From: Cavia porcellus
Taxonomy: Eukaryota; Chordata; Mammalia; Rodentia; Caviidae
Length of the DNA stretch: 64,000 nt
Direction: 5' to 3'
NCBI RefSeq assembly: GCF_034190915.1
Contig: NW_026947685.1
Span: 186,001 to 250,000 of the forward strand
A program made the translations under genes and the position numbers. The notes below the pieces were generated by a model. The model saw nothing but the letters and a program-made list of their open reading frames with translations, ran no database searches and had not been told where the DNA came from. The stretch's first letter is position 1. Every line of letters starts with the position of its first letter. Below are positions 25,401-39,418 of this stretch, in pieces.

Positions 25401-26847
25401 AATCTAATGTAACACACACCGATACAATGCGCACCACCCCGTGATGTTTTTCTCACTCCTACTAGTGAATCTAATGTAACACACACCCATACAATGCGCA
25501 CCACCCCGTGATGTTTTTCTCACTCCTACTAGTGAATCTAATGTAACACACACCCATACAATGCGCACCACCCCGTGATGTTTTTCTCACTCCTACTAGT
25601 GAATCTAATGTAACACACACCCATACAATTCGCACCACCCCGTGATGTTTTTCTCACTCCTACTAGTGAATGTAATGTAACACACACCCATAAAATGCGC
25701 ACCACCCTGTGATGTTTTTCTCACTCCTACTAGTGAATGTAATGTAACACACACCCATACAATGCGCACCACCCCGTGATGTTTTTCTCACTCCTACTAG
25801 TGAATCTAATGTAACACACACCCATACAATGCGCACCACCCCGTGATGTTTTTCTCACTCCTACTAGTGAATCTAATGTAACACACACCCATACAATGCG
25901 CACCACCCCGTGATGTTTTTCTCACTCCTACTAGTGAATCTAATGTAACACACACCCATACAATGCGCACCACCCCGTGATGTTTTTCTCACTGCTACTA
26001 GTGAATCTAATGTAACACACACCCATACAATGCGCACCACCCCGTGATGTTTTTTTCACTGCTACTAGTGAATGTAATGTAACACACACCCATAGAATGT
26101 GCACCACCCCGTGATGTTTTTCTCACTCCTACTAGTGAATGTAATGTAACACACACCCATACAATGCGCATCACCCCGTGATGATTTTCTCACTGCTACT
26201 AGTGAATGTAATGTAAAAAACACCCATACAATGCGCACGACCCCGTGATGTTTTTCTCACTCCTACTAGTGAATGTAATGTAACACACACCCATACAATG
26301 CGCACCACTTCGTGATGTTTTTCTCACTCCTACTAGTGAATCTTATGTAACACACACCCATACAATGCGCACCACCCCGTGATGTTTTTCTCACTCCTAC
26401 TAGTGAATCTAATGTAACACACACCCATACAATGCGCACCACCCCATGATGTTTTTCTCACTCCTACTAGTAAATGTAATGTAACACACACCCATAGAGT
26501 GCGCACCACCCCGTGATGTTTTTCTCACTCCTACTAGTGAATGTAATGTAACACACACCCATACAATGCGCACCACCCCTTGATGTTTTTCTCACTCCTA
26601 CTAGTGAATGTAATGTAACACACACCCATACAATGCGCACCACCCCGTGATGTTTTTCTCACTCCTACTAGTGAATATAATGTAACACACACCCATACAA
26701 TGCGCACCACCCCGTGATGTTTTTCTCACTCCTACTAGTGAATGTAATGTAACACACACCCATACAATGCGCACCACCGCGTGATGTTTTTCACACTCCT
26801 ACTAGTGAATGTAATGTAACACACACCCATACAATGCGCACCACCCT
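22496..26847 (+). repeat. Monomer block, 65 units (region 2)
   Basis: Sixty-five monomers with three net losses: CACACCATAC near 23877 and its duplicate near 25215, and GTAACCACACCC near 24877. It contains the 1338-bp tandem duplication. From about 25.3 kb it follows the block upstream of the delta insert at 19531. Confidence 0.94.
23723..26176 (+). repeat. 1338-bp tandem duplication (20 monomers)
   Basis: About 23.72-24.84 kb recurs at 25.06-26.17 kb with a constant 1338-bp offset (20 x 67 - 2). Shared private changes: GCGCAGCACC, CACACCATAC with GCGCAAAACC, CACACCGATAC, CATAAAATG with ACCCTGTG, and the T-run GTTTTTTTCACTG (24708 region and 26046 region). One visible difference is CAATTCGC near 24558 against CAATGCGC near 25896. 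The high identity suggests a recent event. Confidence 0.88.
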
Positions 26848-26990
26848 GTGATGTTTTTCAGAAACCTATCCTACATTGCCACTGCATGTTCCCTGACCTC
26901 ACCATGCTGACCACCCTGCGGTGCTTTTCTCCATCCTACATTGCCACTCACTGCCTATCCTAATTCAGACCCTCCGATTCACACCACCCC
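26848..26990 (+). repeat. 143-bp insert, type delta
   Basis: Same signature as the copy at 19531, with CCCTGCGGTGC in place of CCCCGCGGTGC. Offset 7317 bp. The right neighbour begins GTGATG and carries CTAGTAGTG. Confidence 0.95.
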
Positions 26991-29602
26991 GTGATGTTTT
27001 TCTCACTCCTAGTAGTGAATGTAATGTAACACACACCCATACAATGCGCACCACCCCGTGATGTTTTTCTCACTCCTACTAGTGAATCTAATGTAACACA
27101 CACCCATACAATGCGCACCACCCCGTGATGTTTTTCTCACTCCTACTAGAGAATGTCACGTAACACACACCCATATAATGCGCACCACCCCGTGATGTTT
27201 CTCTCACTCCTACTAGTGAATGTAATGTAACACACACCCATACAATGCGCACCACCCCGTGATGTTTTTCTCACTCCTACTAGTGAATCTAATGTAACAC
27301 ACACCCATGCAATGCGCACCACCCCGTGATGTTTTTCTCACTCCTACTAGTGAATCTAATGTAACACACACCCATACAATGCGCACCACCCCGTGATGTT
27401 TTTCTCACTCCTACTAGTGAATCTAATGTAACACACACCCATACAATGCGCAACACCCCGTGATGTTTTTCTCACTCCTACTAGTGAATCTAATGTAACA
27501 CACACCCATACAATTCGCACCACCCCGTGATGTTTTTCTCACTCCTACTAGTGAATGTAATGTAACACACACCCATACAATGCGCACCACCCCGTGATGT
27601 TTTTCTCACTCCTCCTAGTGAATGTAATGTAACACACACCCATACAATGCACACCACCCCGTGATGTTTTTCTCACTCCTACTACTGAATCTAATGTAAC
27701 ACACACCCATACAATGCGCACCACCCCGTGATGTTTTTCTCACTCCTACTAGTGAATCTAATGTAACACACACCCATACAATGCGCACCACCCCGTGATG
27801 TTTTTCTCACTCCTACTAGTGAATCTAATGTAACACACACCCATACAATGCGCACCACCCCGTGATGTTTTTCTCACTCCTACTAGTGAATCTAATGTAA
27901 CACACACCCATACAATGCGCACCACCCCGTGATGTTTTTCTCACTCCTACTAGTGAATCTAATGTAACACACACCCATACAATGCGCACCACCCCGTGAT
28001 GTTTTTCTCACTCCTACTAGTGAATCTAATGTAACACACACCCATACAATGCGCACCACCCCGTGATGTTTTTCTCACTCCTACTAGTGAATCTAATGTA
28101 ACACACACCCATACAATGCGCACCACCCCGTGATGTTTTTCTCACTCCTAGTAGTGAATCTAATGTAACACACACCCATACAATGCGGACCACCCCGTGA
28201 TGTTTTTCTCACTCCTACTAGTGAATCTAATGTAACACACACCCGTACAATGCGCACCACCCCGTGATGATTTTCTCACTCCTACTAGTGAATGTAATGT
28301 AACACACACGCGTACAATGCGCACCACCCCGTGATGTTTTTCTCACTCCTACTAGTGAATGTAATGTAACACACACCCATACAATGCGCACCACCCCGTG
28401 ATGTTTTTCTCACTCCTACTAGTGAATGTAATGTAACACACACCCATACAATGCGCACCACCCCGTGATGTTTTTCTCACTCCTACTAGTGAAAGTAATG
28501 TAACACACACCCATACAATGCGCACCACCTCGTGATGTTTTTCTCTCTCCTACTAGTGAATGTAATGTAACACACACCCATACAATGCGCACCACCCCGT
28601 GATGTTTTTCTCACTCCTACTAGTGAATCTAATGTAACACACACCCATACAATGACGACCACCCTGTGATGTTTTTCTCACTGCTACTAGTGAATCTAAT
28701 GTAACACACACCCATACAATGCGCACCACCCCGTGATGTTTTTCTCACTGCTACTAGTGAATCTAATGTAACACACACCCATACAATGCGCACCACCCCG
28801 TGATGTTTTTCTCACTGCTACTAGTGAATGTAATGTAACACACACCCATAGAATGCGCACCACGCCGTGATGTTTTTCTCACTGCTACTAGTGAATGTAA
28901 TGTAAAACACACCCATACAATGCACACCACCCCGTGATGTTTTTCTCACTGGTACTAGTGAATGTAATGTAACACACACCCATACAATGCGCACCACCCG
29001 GTGATGTTTTTCTCACTCCTACTAGTGAATGTAATGTAACACACACCCATACAATGTGCACCACCCCGTGATGTTTTTCTCACTCCTACTAGTGAATCTA
29101 ATGTAACAGACACCCATACAATGCGCACCACCCCGTGATGTTTTTCTCACTCCTACTAGTGAATCTAATGTAACACACACCTATACAATGCGCACCACCC
29201 CGTGATGTTTTTCTCACTCCTACTAGTGAATCTAATGTAACACACACCCATACAATGCGCCCACCCCGTGATGTTTTTCTCACTCCTACTAGTGAATGTA
29301 ATGTAACACACACCCATACAATGCGCACCACCCCGTGATGTTTTTCTCACTCCTAATAGTGAATGTAATGTAACACACACCCATACAATGCGCACCACCC
29401 CGTGATGTTTTTCTCACTCCTACTAGTGAATGTAATGTAACACACACCCATACAATGTGCACCACCCCGTGATGTTTTTCTCACTCCTACTAGTGAATAT
29501 AATGTAACACACACCCATACAATGCGCACAACCCCGTGATGTTTTTCTCACTCCTACTAGTGAATGTAATGTAACACACACCCATACAATGCGCACCACT
29601 CC
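26991..29602 (+). repeat. Monomer block, 39 units (region 2)
   Basis: Thirty-nine monomers with one net loss (GCGCCCACCCCG near 29258). It follows the order of 19674-22352: AGAGAATGTCACG, CCATGCAATG, CAATTCGC, CCCGTAC, ATGACGACC, CATAGAATG. About nine consecutive monomers between 27.69 and 28.24 kb carry C at position 31, the longest such run I noticed in region 2. Confidence 0.94.
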
Positions 29603-29745
29603 GTGATGTTTTTCAGAAACCTATCCTACATTGCCACTGCATGTTCCCTGACCTCACCATGCTGACCACCACGAGGTGCTTTTCTCCATCCTACATTGCC
29701 ACTCACTGCATATCCTAATTCAGACCACCCGATTCACACCACCCC
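29603..29745 (+). repeat. 143-bp insert, type epsilon
   Basis: CCACGAGGTGC, CTGCATATCC and private CAGACCACCC. CACTCCGTGATG left flank; unlike the other epsilon copies, the right neighbour begins GTGATG. Confidence 0.95.
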
Positions 29746-31285
29746 GTGATGTTTTTCTCACTCCTACTAGTGAATGTAATGTAACACACACCCATACAAT
29801 GCGCACCACCCCGTGATGTTTTTCTCACTCCTGCTAGTGAATGTAATGTAACACACACCCATACAATGCGCACCACCCCGTGATGTTTTTCTCACTCCTA
29901 CTAGTGAATCTAATGTAACACACACCCGTACAATGCGCACCACCCCGTGATGATTTTCTCACTCCTACTAGTGAATTTAATGTAACACACACCCGTACAA
30001 TGCGCACCACCCCGTGATGTTTTTCTCACTCCTACTAGTGAATGTAATGTAACACACACCCATACAATGCGCACCACCCCGTGATGTTTTTCTCACTCCT
30101 ACTAGTGAATGTAATGTAACACACACCCATACAATGCGCACCACCCCGTGATGTTTTTCTCACTCCTACTAGTGAAAGTAATGTAACACACACCCATACA
30201 ATGCGCACCACCTCGTGATGTTTTTCTCTCTCCTACTAGTGAATGTAATGTAACACACACCCATACATTGCGCACCACCCCGTGATGTTTTTCTCACTCC
30301 TACTAGTGAATCTAATGTAACACACACCCATACAATGACGACCACCCTGTGATGTTTTTCTCACTGCTACTAGTGAATCTAATGTAACACACACCCATAC
30401 AATGCGCACCACCCCGTGATGTTTTTCTCACTGCTACTAGTGAATCTAATGTAACAAACACCCATACAATGCGCACCACCCCGTGATGTTTTTCTCACTG
30501 CTACTAGTGAATGTAATGTAACACACACCCATAGAATGCGCACCACGCCGTGATGTTTTTCTCACTGCTACTAGTGAATGTAATGTAAAACACACCCATA
30601 CAATGCACACCACCCCGTGATGTTTTTCTCACTGGTACTTGTGAATGTAATGTAACACACACCCATACAATGCGCACCACCCGGTGATGTTTTTCTCACT
30701 CCTACTAGTGAATGTAATGTAACACACACCCATACAATGTGCACCACCCCGTGATGTTTTTCTCACTCCTACTAGTGAATCTAATGTATCAGACACCCAT
30801 ACAATGCGCACCACCCCGTGATGTTTTTCTCACTCCTACTAGTGAATCTAATGTAACACACACCTATACAATGCGCACCACCCCGTGATGTTTTTCTCAC
30901 TCCTACTAGTGATTCTAATGTAACACACACCCATACAATGCGCCCACCCCGTGATGTTTTTCTCACTCCTACTAGTGAATGTAATGTAACACACACCCAT
31001 ACAATGCGCACCACCCCGTGATGTTTTTCTCACTCCTAATAGTGAATGTAATGTAACACACACCCATACAATGCGCACCACCCCGTGATGTTTTTCTCAC
31101 TCCTACTAGTGAATGTAATGTAACACACACCCATACAATGTGCACCACCCCGTGATGTTTTTCTCACTCCTACTAGTGAATATAATGTAACACACACCCA
31201 TACAATGCGCACAACCCCGTGATGTTTTTCTCACTCCTACTAGTGAATGTAATGTAACACACACCCATACAATGCGCACCACTCC
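29746..31285 (+). repeat. Monomer block, 23 units (region 2)
   Basis: Twenty-three monomers with one net loss. It is the second copy of the 1683-bp duplication and opens with a CCTGCTAGTG monomer at 29.83 kb. Private ACATTGCGC near 30267. Confidence 0.94.
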
Positions 31286-31428
31286 GTGATGTTTTTCAGA
31301 AACCTATCCTACATTGCCACTGCATGTTCCCTGACCTCACCATGCTGACCACCACGAGGTGCTTTTCTCCATCCTACATTGCCGCTCACTGCATATCCTA
31401 ATTCAGACCCCCCGATTCACACCACCCC
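31286..31428 (+). repeat. 143-bp insert, type epsilon, last of region 2
   Basis: CCACGAGGTGC as in the previous copy, with private ATTGCCGCTCACT and CAGACCCCCC. The right neighbour begins GTGACG and a CCTGCTAGTG monomer follows. Confidence 0.95.
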
Positions 31429-33505
31429 GTGACGTTTTTCTCACTCCTACTAGTGAATGTAATGTAACACACACCCATACAATGCGCACCACCCCGTGAT
31501 GTTTTTCTCACTCCTGCTAGTGAATGTAATGTAACACACACCCATACAATGCGCACCACCCCGTGATGTTTTTCTCACTCCTACTAGTGAATGTAATGTA
31601 ACACACACCCATACAATGCGCACCACCCCGTGATGTTTTTCTCACTCCTACTAGTGAATGTAATGTAACACACACCCATACAATGCGCACCACCCCGTGA
31701 TGTTTTTCTCACTCCTACTAGTGAATGTAATGTAACACACACCCATACAATGCGCACCACCCCGTGATGTTTTTCTCACTCCTACTAGTGAATGTAATGT
31801 AACACACACCCATACAATGCGCACCACCCCGTAATGTTTTTCTCACTCCTACTAGTAAATGTAATGTAACACACACCCATACAATGCGCACCACCCCGTG
31901 ATGTTTTTCTCACTCCTACTAGTGAATCTAATGTAACACACACCCATACAATGCGCACCACCCCGTGATGTTTTTCTCACTCCTACTAGTGAATGTAATG
32001 TAACACACACCCATACAATGCGCACCACCCCGTGATGTTTTTCTCACTCCTACTAGTGAGTGTAATGTAACACACACCCATACAATGCGCACCACCCCGT
32101 GATGTTTTTCTCACTCCTACTAGTGAGTGTAATGTAACACACACCCATACAATGCGCACCACCCCGTGATGTTTTTCTCACTCCTTGTAGTGAATGTAAT
32201 GGAACACACACCCATACAATGCGCACCACCCCATGATGTTTTTCTCACTCCTACTAGTGAATGTAATGAAACACACACCCATACAATGCGCACCACCCCG
32301 TGATGTTTTTCTCTCTCCTACTAGTGAATGTAATGTAACACACACCCATACAATGCGCACCACACCGTGATGATTTTCTCACTGCTACTAATGAATGTAA
32401 TGTAACACACACCCATACAATGCGCACCACCCCGTGATATTTTTCTCACTCCTGCTAGTGAATCTAATGTAACACACACCCATACAATGCGCACCACCCC
32501 GTGATGTTTTTCTCACTCCTGCTAGTGAATCTAATGTAACACACACCCATACAATGCGCACCACCCCGTGATGTTTTTCTCACTGCTACTAGTGAATGTA
32601 ATGTAACACACACCCATACAATGCGCACCACACCGTGATGTTTTTCTCAATCCTACTAGTGAATCTAATGTAACACACACCCATACAATGCGCACCAACC
32701 CGTGATGTTTTTCTCACTCCTACTAGTGAATCTAATGTAACACACACCCATACAATGCGCACCACCCCGTGATAATTTTCTCACTCCTACTAGTGAATCT
32801 AATGTAACACACACCCATACAATGCGCACCACCCCGTGATGTTTTTCTCACTCCTACTAGTGAATCTAATGTAACACACACACATACAATGCGCACCACC
32901 CCGCGATGTTTTTCTCACTCCTACTAGTGAATCTAATGTAACACACACCCATACAATTCGCACCACCCCGTGATGTTTTTCTCACTCCTACTAGTGAATG
33001 TAATGTAACACACACCCATACAATGCGCACCACCCCGTGATGTTTTTCTCACTCCTACTAGTGAATGTAATGTAACACACACCCATACAATGCGCACCAC
33101 CCCGTGATGTTTTTCTCACTCCTACTAGTGAATGTAATGTAACACACACCCATACAATGCGCACCACACCGTGATGTTTTTCTCACTCCTACTAGTGAAT
33201 CTAAAGTAACACACACCCATACAATGCGCACCACCCCGTGATGTTTTTCTCACTCCTACTAGTGAATCTAATGTAACACACACCCATACAATGCGCACCA
33301 CCCCGTGATGTTTTTCTCACTCCTACTAGTGAATCTAATGTAACACACACCCATACAATGCGCACCACCCCGTGATGTTTTTCTCACTCCTACTAGTGAA
33401 TCTAATGTAACACACACCCATACAATGCGCACCACCCCGTGATGTTTTTCTCACTCCTACTAGGGAATCTAATGTAACACACACCCATACAATGCGCACC
33501 ACCCC
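31429..33505 (+). repeat. Monomer block, 31 units (start of region 3)
   Basis: Exactly 31 monomers (2077 bp) with no net length change. It contains the GAGTG, CCTTGTAG, GTAATGGAACAC, CCCCATGATG, TCTCTCC, CCTGCTAG marker set at 32.0-32.6 kb and GATAATTTTC at 32771. Several monomers between 33.19 and 33.5 kb carry C31. Confidence 0.95.
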
Positions 33506-33648
33506 GTGATGTTTTTCAGAAACCTATCCTAAATTTTCACTGCATGTTTCCTGACCTCACCATGCTGACCACCCCGCGGTGCTTTTCTCCATCCTACATT
33601 GCCACTCACTGCCTATCCTAATTCAGACCCTCCGATTCACACCACCCC
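33506..33648 (+). repeat. 143-bp insert, type zeta
   Basis: Zeta markers are CTAAATTTTCACTGC (others have ACATTGCCACTGC) and GTTTCCTGAC, with CCCCGCGGTGC as in delta. The right neighbour begins GTGATG with CTAGTAGTGAATATAATG. Confidence 0.95.
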
Positions 33649-36600
33649 GTGATGTTTTTCTCACTCCTAGTAGTGAATATAATGTAACACACACCCATAC
33701 AATGCGCACCACCCCGTGATGTTTTTCTCACTCCTACTAGTGAATCTAATGTAACACACACCCATACAATGCGCACCACCCCGTGATGTTTTTCTCACTC
33801 CTACTAGAGAATGTCACGTAACACACACCCATATAATGCGAACCACCCCGTGATGTTTTTCTCACTCCTACTAGTGAATGTAATGTAACACACACCCATA
33901 CAATGCGCACCACCCCGAGATGTTTTTCTCACTCCTACTAGTGAAACTAATGTAACACACACCCATACAATGCACACCACCCCGTGATGTTTTTCTCACT
34001 CCTACTAGTGAATCTAATGTAACACACACCCATACAATGCGAACCACCACGTGATGTTTTTCTCACTCCTTCTAGTGAATCTAATGTAACACACACCCAT
34101 ACAATGCGCACCACCCCGTGATGTTTTTCTCACTCCTACTAGTGAATCTAATGTAACACACACCAATACAATTCGCACCACCCCGTGATGTTTTTCTCAC
34201 TCCTACTAGTGAATGTAATGTAACACACACCCATACAATGCGCACCACCCCGTGATGTTTTTCTCACTCCTACTAGTGAATGTAATGTAACACACACCCA
34301 TACAATGCGCACCACCCCGTGATGTTTTTCTCACTCCTACTAGTGAATGTAATGTAACACACACCCATACAATGCGCACCACCCCGTGATGTTTTTCTCA
34401 CTCCTACTAGTGAATGTAATGTAACACACACCCATACAATGCGCACCACCCCGTGATGTTTTTCTCACTCCTACTAGTGAATGTAATGTAACACACACCC
34501 ATACAATGCGCACCACCCCGTGATGTTTTTCTCACTCCTACTAGTGAATCTAATGTAACACACACCCATACAATGCGCACCACCCCGTGATGTTTTTCTC
34601 ACTCCTACTAGTGAATCTAATGTAACACACACCCATACAATGCGCACCACCCCGTGATGTTTTTCTCACTCCTACTAGTGAATCTAATGTAACACACAAA
34701 CATACAATGCGCACCACCCCGTAATGTTTTTCTCACTCCTACTAGTGAATCTAATGTATCACACACCCATACAATGCGCACCACCCCGTGATGTTTTTCT
34801 CACTCCTACTAGTGAATGTAATGTAACACACACCCATACAATGCGCACCACCCCGTGATGTTTTTCTCACTCCTACTAGGGAATGTAATGTAACGCACAC
34901 CCATACAATGCGCACCACCCCGTGATGTTTTTCTCACTCCTACTAGTGAATGTATTGTAACGCACACCCGTACAATGCGCACCACCCCGTGATGTTTTTC
35001 TCACTCCTACTAGTGAATGTAATGTAACACACACCCGTACAATGCGCACCACCCCGTGATGTTTTTCTCACTCCTACTAGTGAAAGTAATGTAACACACA
35101 CCCGTACAATGCGCACCACCCCGTGATGTTTTTCTCACTCCTACTATTGAATCTAATGTAACACACACCCATACAATGCGCACCACCCCGTGATGTTTTT
35201 CTCACTCCTACTATTGAATCTAATGTAACACACACCCATACAATGCGCACCACCCCGTGATGTTTTTCTCACTCCTACTAGTGAATCTAATGTAACACAC
35301 ACCCATACAATGCGCACCACCCCGTGATGATTTTCTCACTCCTACTAGTGAATGTAATGTAACACACACCCATACAATGCGCACCAGCCCGTTATGTTTT
35401 TCTCACTCCTACTAGTGAATCTAATGTAACACACACCCATACAATGCGCACCACCCCGTGATGTTTTTCTCACTCCTACTAGTGAATCTAATGTAACACA
35501 CACCCATACAATGCGCACCACCCCGTGATGTTTTTCTCACTCCTACTAGTGAATCTAATGTAACACACACCCATAAAATGCGCACCACCCCGTGATGTTT
35601 TTCTCACTGCTACTAGTGAATCTAATGTAACACACACCCATACAATGCGCACCACCCCGTGATGTTTTTCTCACTGCTACTAGTGAATGTAATGTAACAC
35701 ACACCCATAGAATGCGCACCACCCCGTGATGTTTTTCTCACTCCTACTAGTGAATCTAATGTAACACACACCCATACAATGCGCACCACCCCGAGATGAT
35801 TTTCTCACTCCTACTAGTGAATGTAATGTAACACACACCCATACAATGCGCACCACCCCGTGATGTTTTTCTCACTCTTACTAGTGAGTGTAATGTAACA
35901 CACACCCATACAATGCGCACCACCCCGTGATGTTTTTCTCACTCCTTGTAGTGAATGTAATGTAACACACACCCATACAATGCGCACCACCCCGTGATGT
36001 TTTTCTCACTCCTACTAGTGAATGTAATGTAACACACACCCATACAATGCGCACCACCCCGTGATGTTTTTCTCACTCCTACTAGTGAATGTAATGTAAC
36101 ACACACCCATACAATGCGCACCACCCCGTGATGTTTTTCTCACTTCTACTAGAGAATGTAATGTAACACACACCCATACAATGCGCACCACCACGTGATA
36201 TTTTTCTCACTCCTGCTAGTGAATCTAATGTAACACACACCCATACAATGCGCACCACCCCGTGATGTTTTTCTCACTCCTGCTAGTGTATCTAATGTAA
36301 CACACACCCATACAATGCGCACCACCCCGTGATGTTTTTCTCACTCCTGCTAGTGAATCTAATTTAACACACACCCATACAATGCGCACCACCCCGTGAT
36401 GTTTTTCTCACTCCTACTAGTGAATCTAATGTAACACACACCCATACAATGCGCACCACCCCGTGATGTTTTTCTCACTCCTACTAGTCAATGTAATGTA
36501 ACACACACCCATACAATGCGCACCACCCCGTGATGTTTTTCTCACTCCTACTAGTGAATCTAATGTAACACACACCCATACAATGCGCACCACCCCGTGA

Positions 36601-39275
36601 TGTTTTTCTCACTCCTACTAGTGAATCTAATGTAACACACACCCATACAATGCGCACCACCCCGTGATGTTTTTCTCACTCCTACTAGTGAATCTAATGT
36701 AACACACAAACATACAATGCGCACCACCCCGTGATGTTTTTCTCACTCCTACTAGTGAATCTAATGTAACACACACCGATACAATGCGCACCACCCCGTG
36801 ATGTTTTTCTCACTCCTACTAGTGAATGTAATGTAACACACACCCATACAATGCGCACCACCCCGTGATGTTTTTCTCACTCCTACTAGTGAATGTAATA
36901 TAACACACACCCATACAATGCGCACCACCCCGTGATGTTTTTCTCACTCCTACTAGTGAATGTAATGTAACACACACCCATACAATGCGCACCACCCCGT
37001 GATGTTTTTCTCACTCCTACTAGTAAATGTAATGTAACACACACCCATACAATGCGCACCACCCCGTGATGTTTTTCTCACTCCTACTAGTGAATCTAAT
37101 GTAACACACACCCATACAATGCGCACCACCCCGTGATGTTTTTCTCACTCCTACTAGTGAATCTAATGTAACACACACCCATACAATTCGCACCACCCCG
37201 TGATGTTTTTCTCACTCCTACTAGTGAATGTAATGTAACACACACCCATACAATGCGCACCACCCCGTGATGTTTTTCTCACTCTTACTAGTGAGTGTAA
37301 TGTAACACACACCCATACAATGCGCACCACCCCGTGATGTTTTTCTCACTCCTTGTAGTGAATGTAATGGAACACACACCCATACAATGCGCACCACCCC
37401 ATGATGTTTTTCTCACTCCTACTAGTGAATGTAATGTAACACACACCCATACAATGCGCACCACCCCGTGATGTTTTTCTCACTCCTACTAGTGAGTGTA
37501 ATGTAACACACACCCATACAATGCGCACCACCCCGTGATGTTTTTCTCACTCCTTGTAGTGAATGTAATGGAACACACACCCATACAATGCGCACCACCC
37601 CATGATGTTTTTCTCACTCCTACTAGTGAATGTAATGAAACACACACCCATACAATGCGCACCACCCCGTGATGTTTTTCTCTCTCCTACTAGTGAATGT
37701 AATGTAACACACACCCATACAATGCGCACCACCCCGTGATGATTTTCTCACTGCTACTAGTGAATGTAATGTAACACACACCCATACAATGCGCACCACC
37801 CCGTGATATTTTTCTCACTCCTACTAGTGAATCTAATGTAACACACACCCATACAATGCGCACCACCCCGTGATGTTTTTCTCACTCCTGCTAGTGAATC
37901 TAATGTAACACACACCCATACAATGCGCACCACACCGTGATGTTTTTCTCACTGCTACTAGTGAATGTAATGTAACACACACCCATACAATGCGCACCAC
38001 ACCGTGATGTTTTTCTCAATCCTACTAGTGAATCTAATGTAACACACACCCATACAATGCGCACCAACCCGTGATGTTTTTCTCACTCCTACTAGTGAAT
38101 CTAATGTAACACACACCCATACAATGCGCACCACCCCGTGATAATTTTCTCAATCCTACTAGTGAATCTAATGTAACACACACCCATACAATGCGCACCA
38201 CCCCGTGATGTTTTTCTCACTCCTACTAGTGAATCTAATGTAACACACACACATACAATGCGCACCACCCCGTGATGTTTTTCTCACTCCTACTAGTGAA
38301 TCTAATGTAACACACACCCATACAATTCGCACCACCCCGTGATGTTTTTCTCACTCCTACTAGTGAATGTAATGTAACACACACCCATACAATGCGCACC
38401 ACCCCGTGATGTTTTTCTCACTCCTACTAGTGAATGTAATGTAACACACACCCATACAATGCGCACCACCCCGTGATGTTTTTCTCACTCCTACTAGTGA
38501 ATGTAATGTAACACACACCCATACAATGCGCACCACCCCGTGATGTTTTTCTCACTCCTACTAGTGAATCTAAAGTAACACACACCCATACAATGCGCAC
38601 CACCCCGTGATGTTTTTCGACTCCTACTAGTGAATCTAATGTAACACACACCCATACAATGCGCACCACCCCGTGATGTTTTTCTCACTCCTACTAGTGA
38701 ATCTAATGTAACACACACCCATACAATGCGCACCACCCCGTGATGTTTTTCTCACTCCTACTAGTGAATCTAATGTAACACACACCCATACAATGCGCAC
38801 CACCCCGTGATGTTTTTCTCACTCCTACTAGTGAATCTAATGTAACACACACCCATACAATGCGCACCACCCCGTGATGTTTTTCTCACTCCTACTAGTG
38901 AATGTAATGTAACACACACCCATACAATGCGCACCACCCGGTGATGTTTTTCTCACTCCTACTAGTGAATGTAATGTAACACACACCCATACAATGCGCA
39001 CCACCCCGTGATGTTTTTCTCACTCCTACTAGTGAATGTAATGTAACACACACCCATACAATGCGCACCACCCCGTGATGTTTTTCTCACTCCTACTAGT
39101 GAATGTAATGTAACACACACCCATACAATGCGCACCACCCCGTGATGTTTTTCTCACTCCTACTAGTGAATGTAATGTAACACACACCCATACAATGCGC
39201 ACCACCGCGTGATGTTTTTCTCACTCCTACTAGTGAATGTAATGTAACACACACCCATACAATGCGCACCACCCC
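33649..39275 (+). repeat. Monomer block, 84 units (region 3)
   Basis: Eighty-four monomers with a single net loss (TTTTTCGACTCC near 38615, a complex change in the TCTCAC segment). GCACACCCGTAC monomers occur near 34.96 kb and CTATTGAATC monomers near 35.15 kb. The marker set GAGTG, CCTTGTAG, CTTCTAC, CCTGCTAG appears at 35.88-36.4 kb, and a related pair, 201 bp apart, at 37.3-37.7 kb. Confidence 0.94.
37285..37690 (+). repeat. 201-bp three-monomer tandem duplication
   Basis: The three-monomer group GAGTG, CCTTGTAG with GTAATGGAACAC, CCCCATGATG occurs twice in a row at an offset of exactly 201 bp (3 x 67): GGAACAC near 37369 and 37570. The two copies differ at a few sites (CTCTTAC against CTCCTAC before GAGTG). 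Confidence 0.85.
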
Positions 39276-39418
39276 GTGATGTTTTTCAGAAACCTATCCT
39301 ACATTTTCACTGCATGTTTCCTGACCTCACCATGCTGACCACCCCGCGGTGCTTTTCTCCATCCTACATTGCCACTCACTGCCTATCCTAATTCAGACCC
39401 TCCGATTCACACCACCCC
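39276..39418 (+). repeat. 143-bp insert, type zeta
   Basis: Same as the copy at 33506 except CTACATTTTCAC for CTAAATTTTCAC. It is the last insert before the long uninterrupted stretch. Confidence 0.95.

Larger units (their letters stand above)
18060..29745 (+). repeat. ~7.2-7.3-kb segmental duplication
   Basis: About 18.06-22.50 kb recurs at about 25.24-29.75 kb. Anchors: ACCGATACAATG 18238 to 25421 (offset 7183), GCATCACCCC 18851 to 26168 (7317), delta insert 19531 to 26848 (7317), epsilon insert 22353 to 29603 (7250). The offset changes by whole monomers (+2, -1), so the copies differ by gain and loss of 67-bp units and not by random indels. The outer edges are approximate. Confidence 0.85.
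28063..31428 (+). repeat. 1683-bp tandem duplication with insert
   Basis: The stretch ending in the epsilon insert at 29603-29745 is repeated ending in the insert at 31286-31428, offset 1683 bp (143 + 23 x 67 - 1). Anchors: CCCGTAC 28242 to 29925, ACAGACACCC near 29107 to 30790, and the shared one-base loss in GCGCCCACCCCG. The second copy has private changes AATTTAATG near 29974, GTACTTGTG near 30636 and GTGATTCTAATG near 30910. Confidence 0.9.

Noticed and set aside
17990..36190. CACGTG E-box created by CACCACGTGATG variants (near 17990, 34047, 36189)
   Set aside because: It is a single-base variant of the CCCCGTG junction in a few monomers, with no positional pattern that suggests function.
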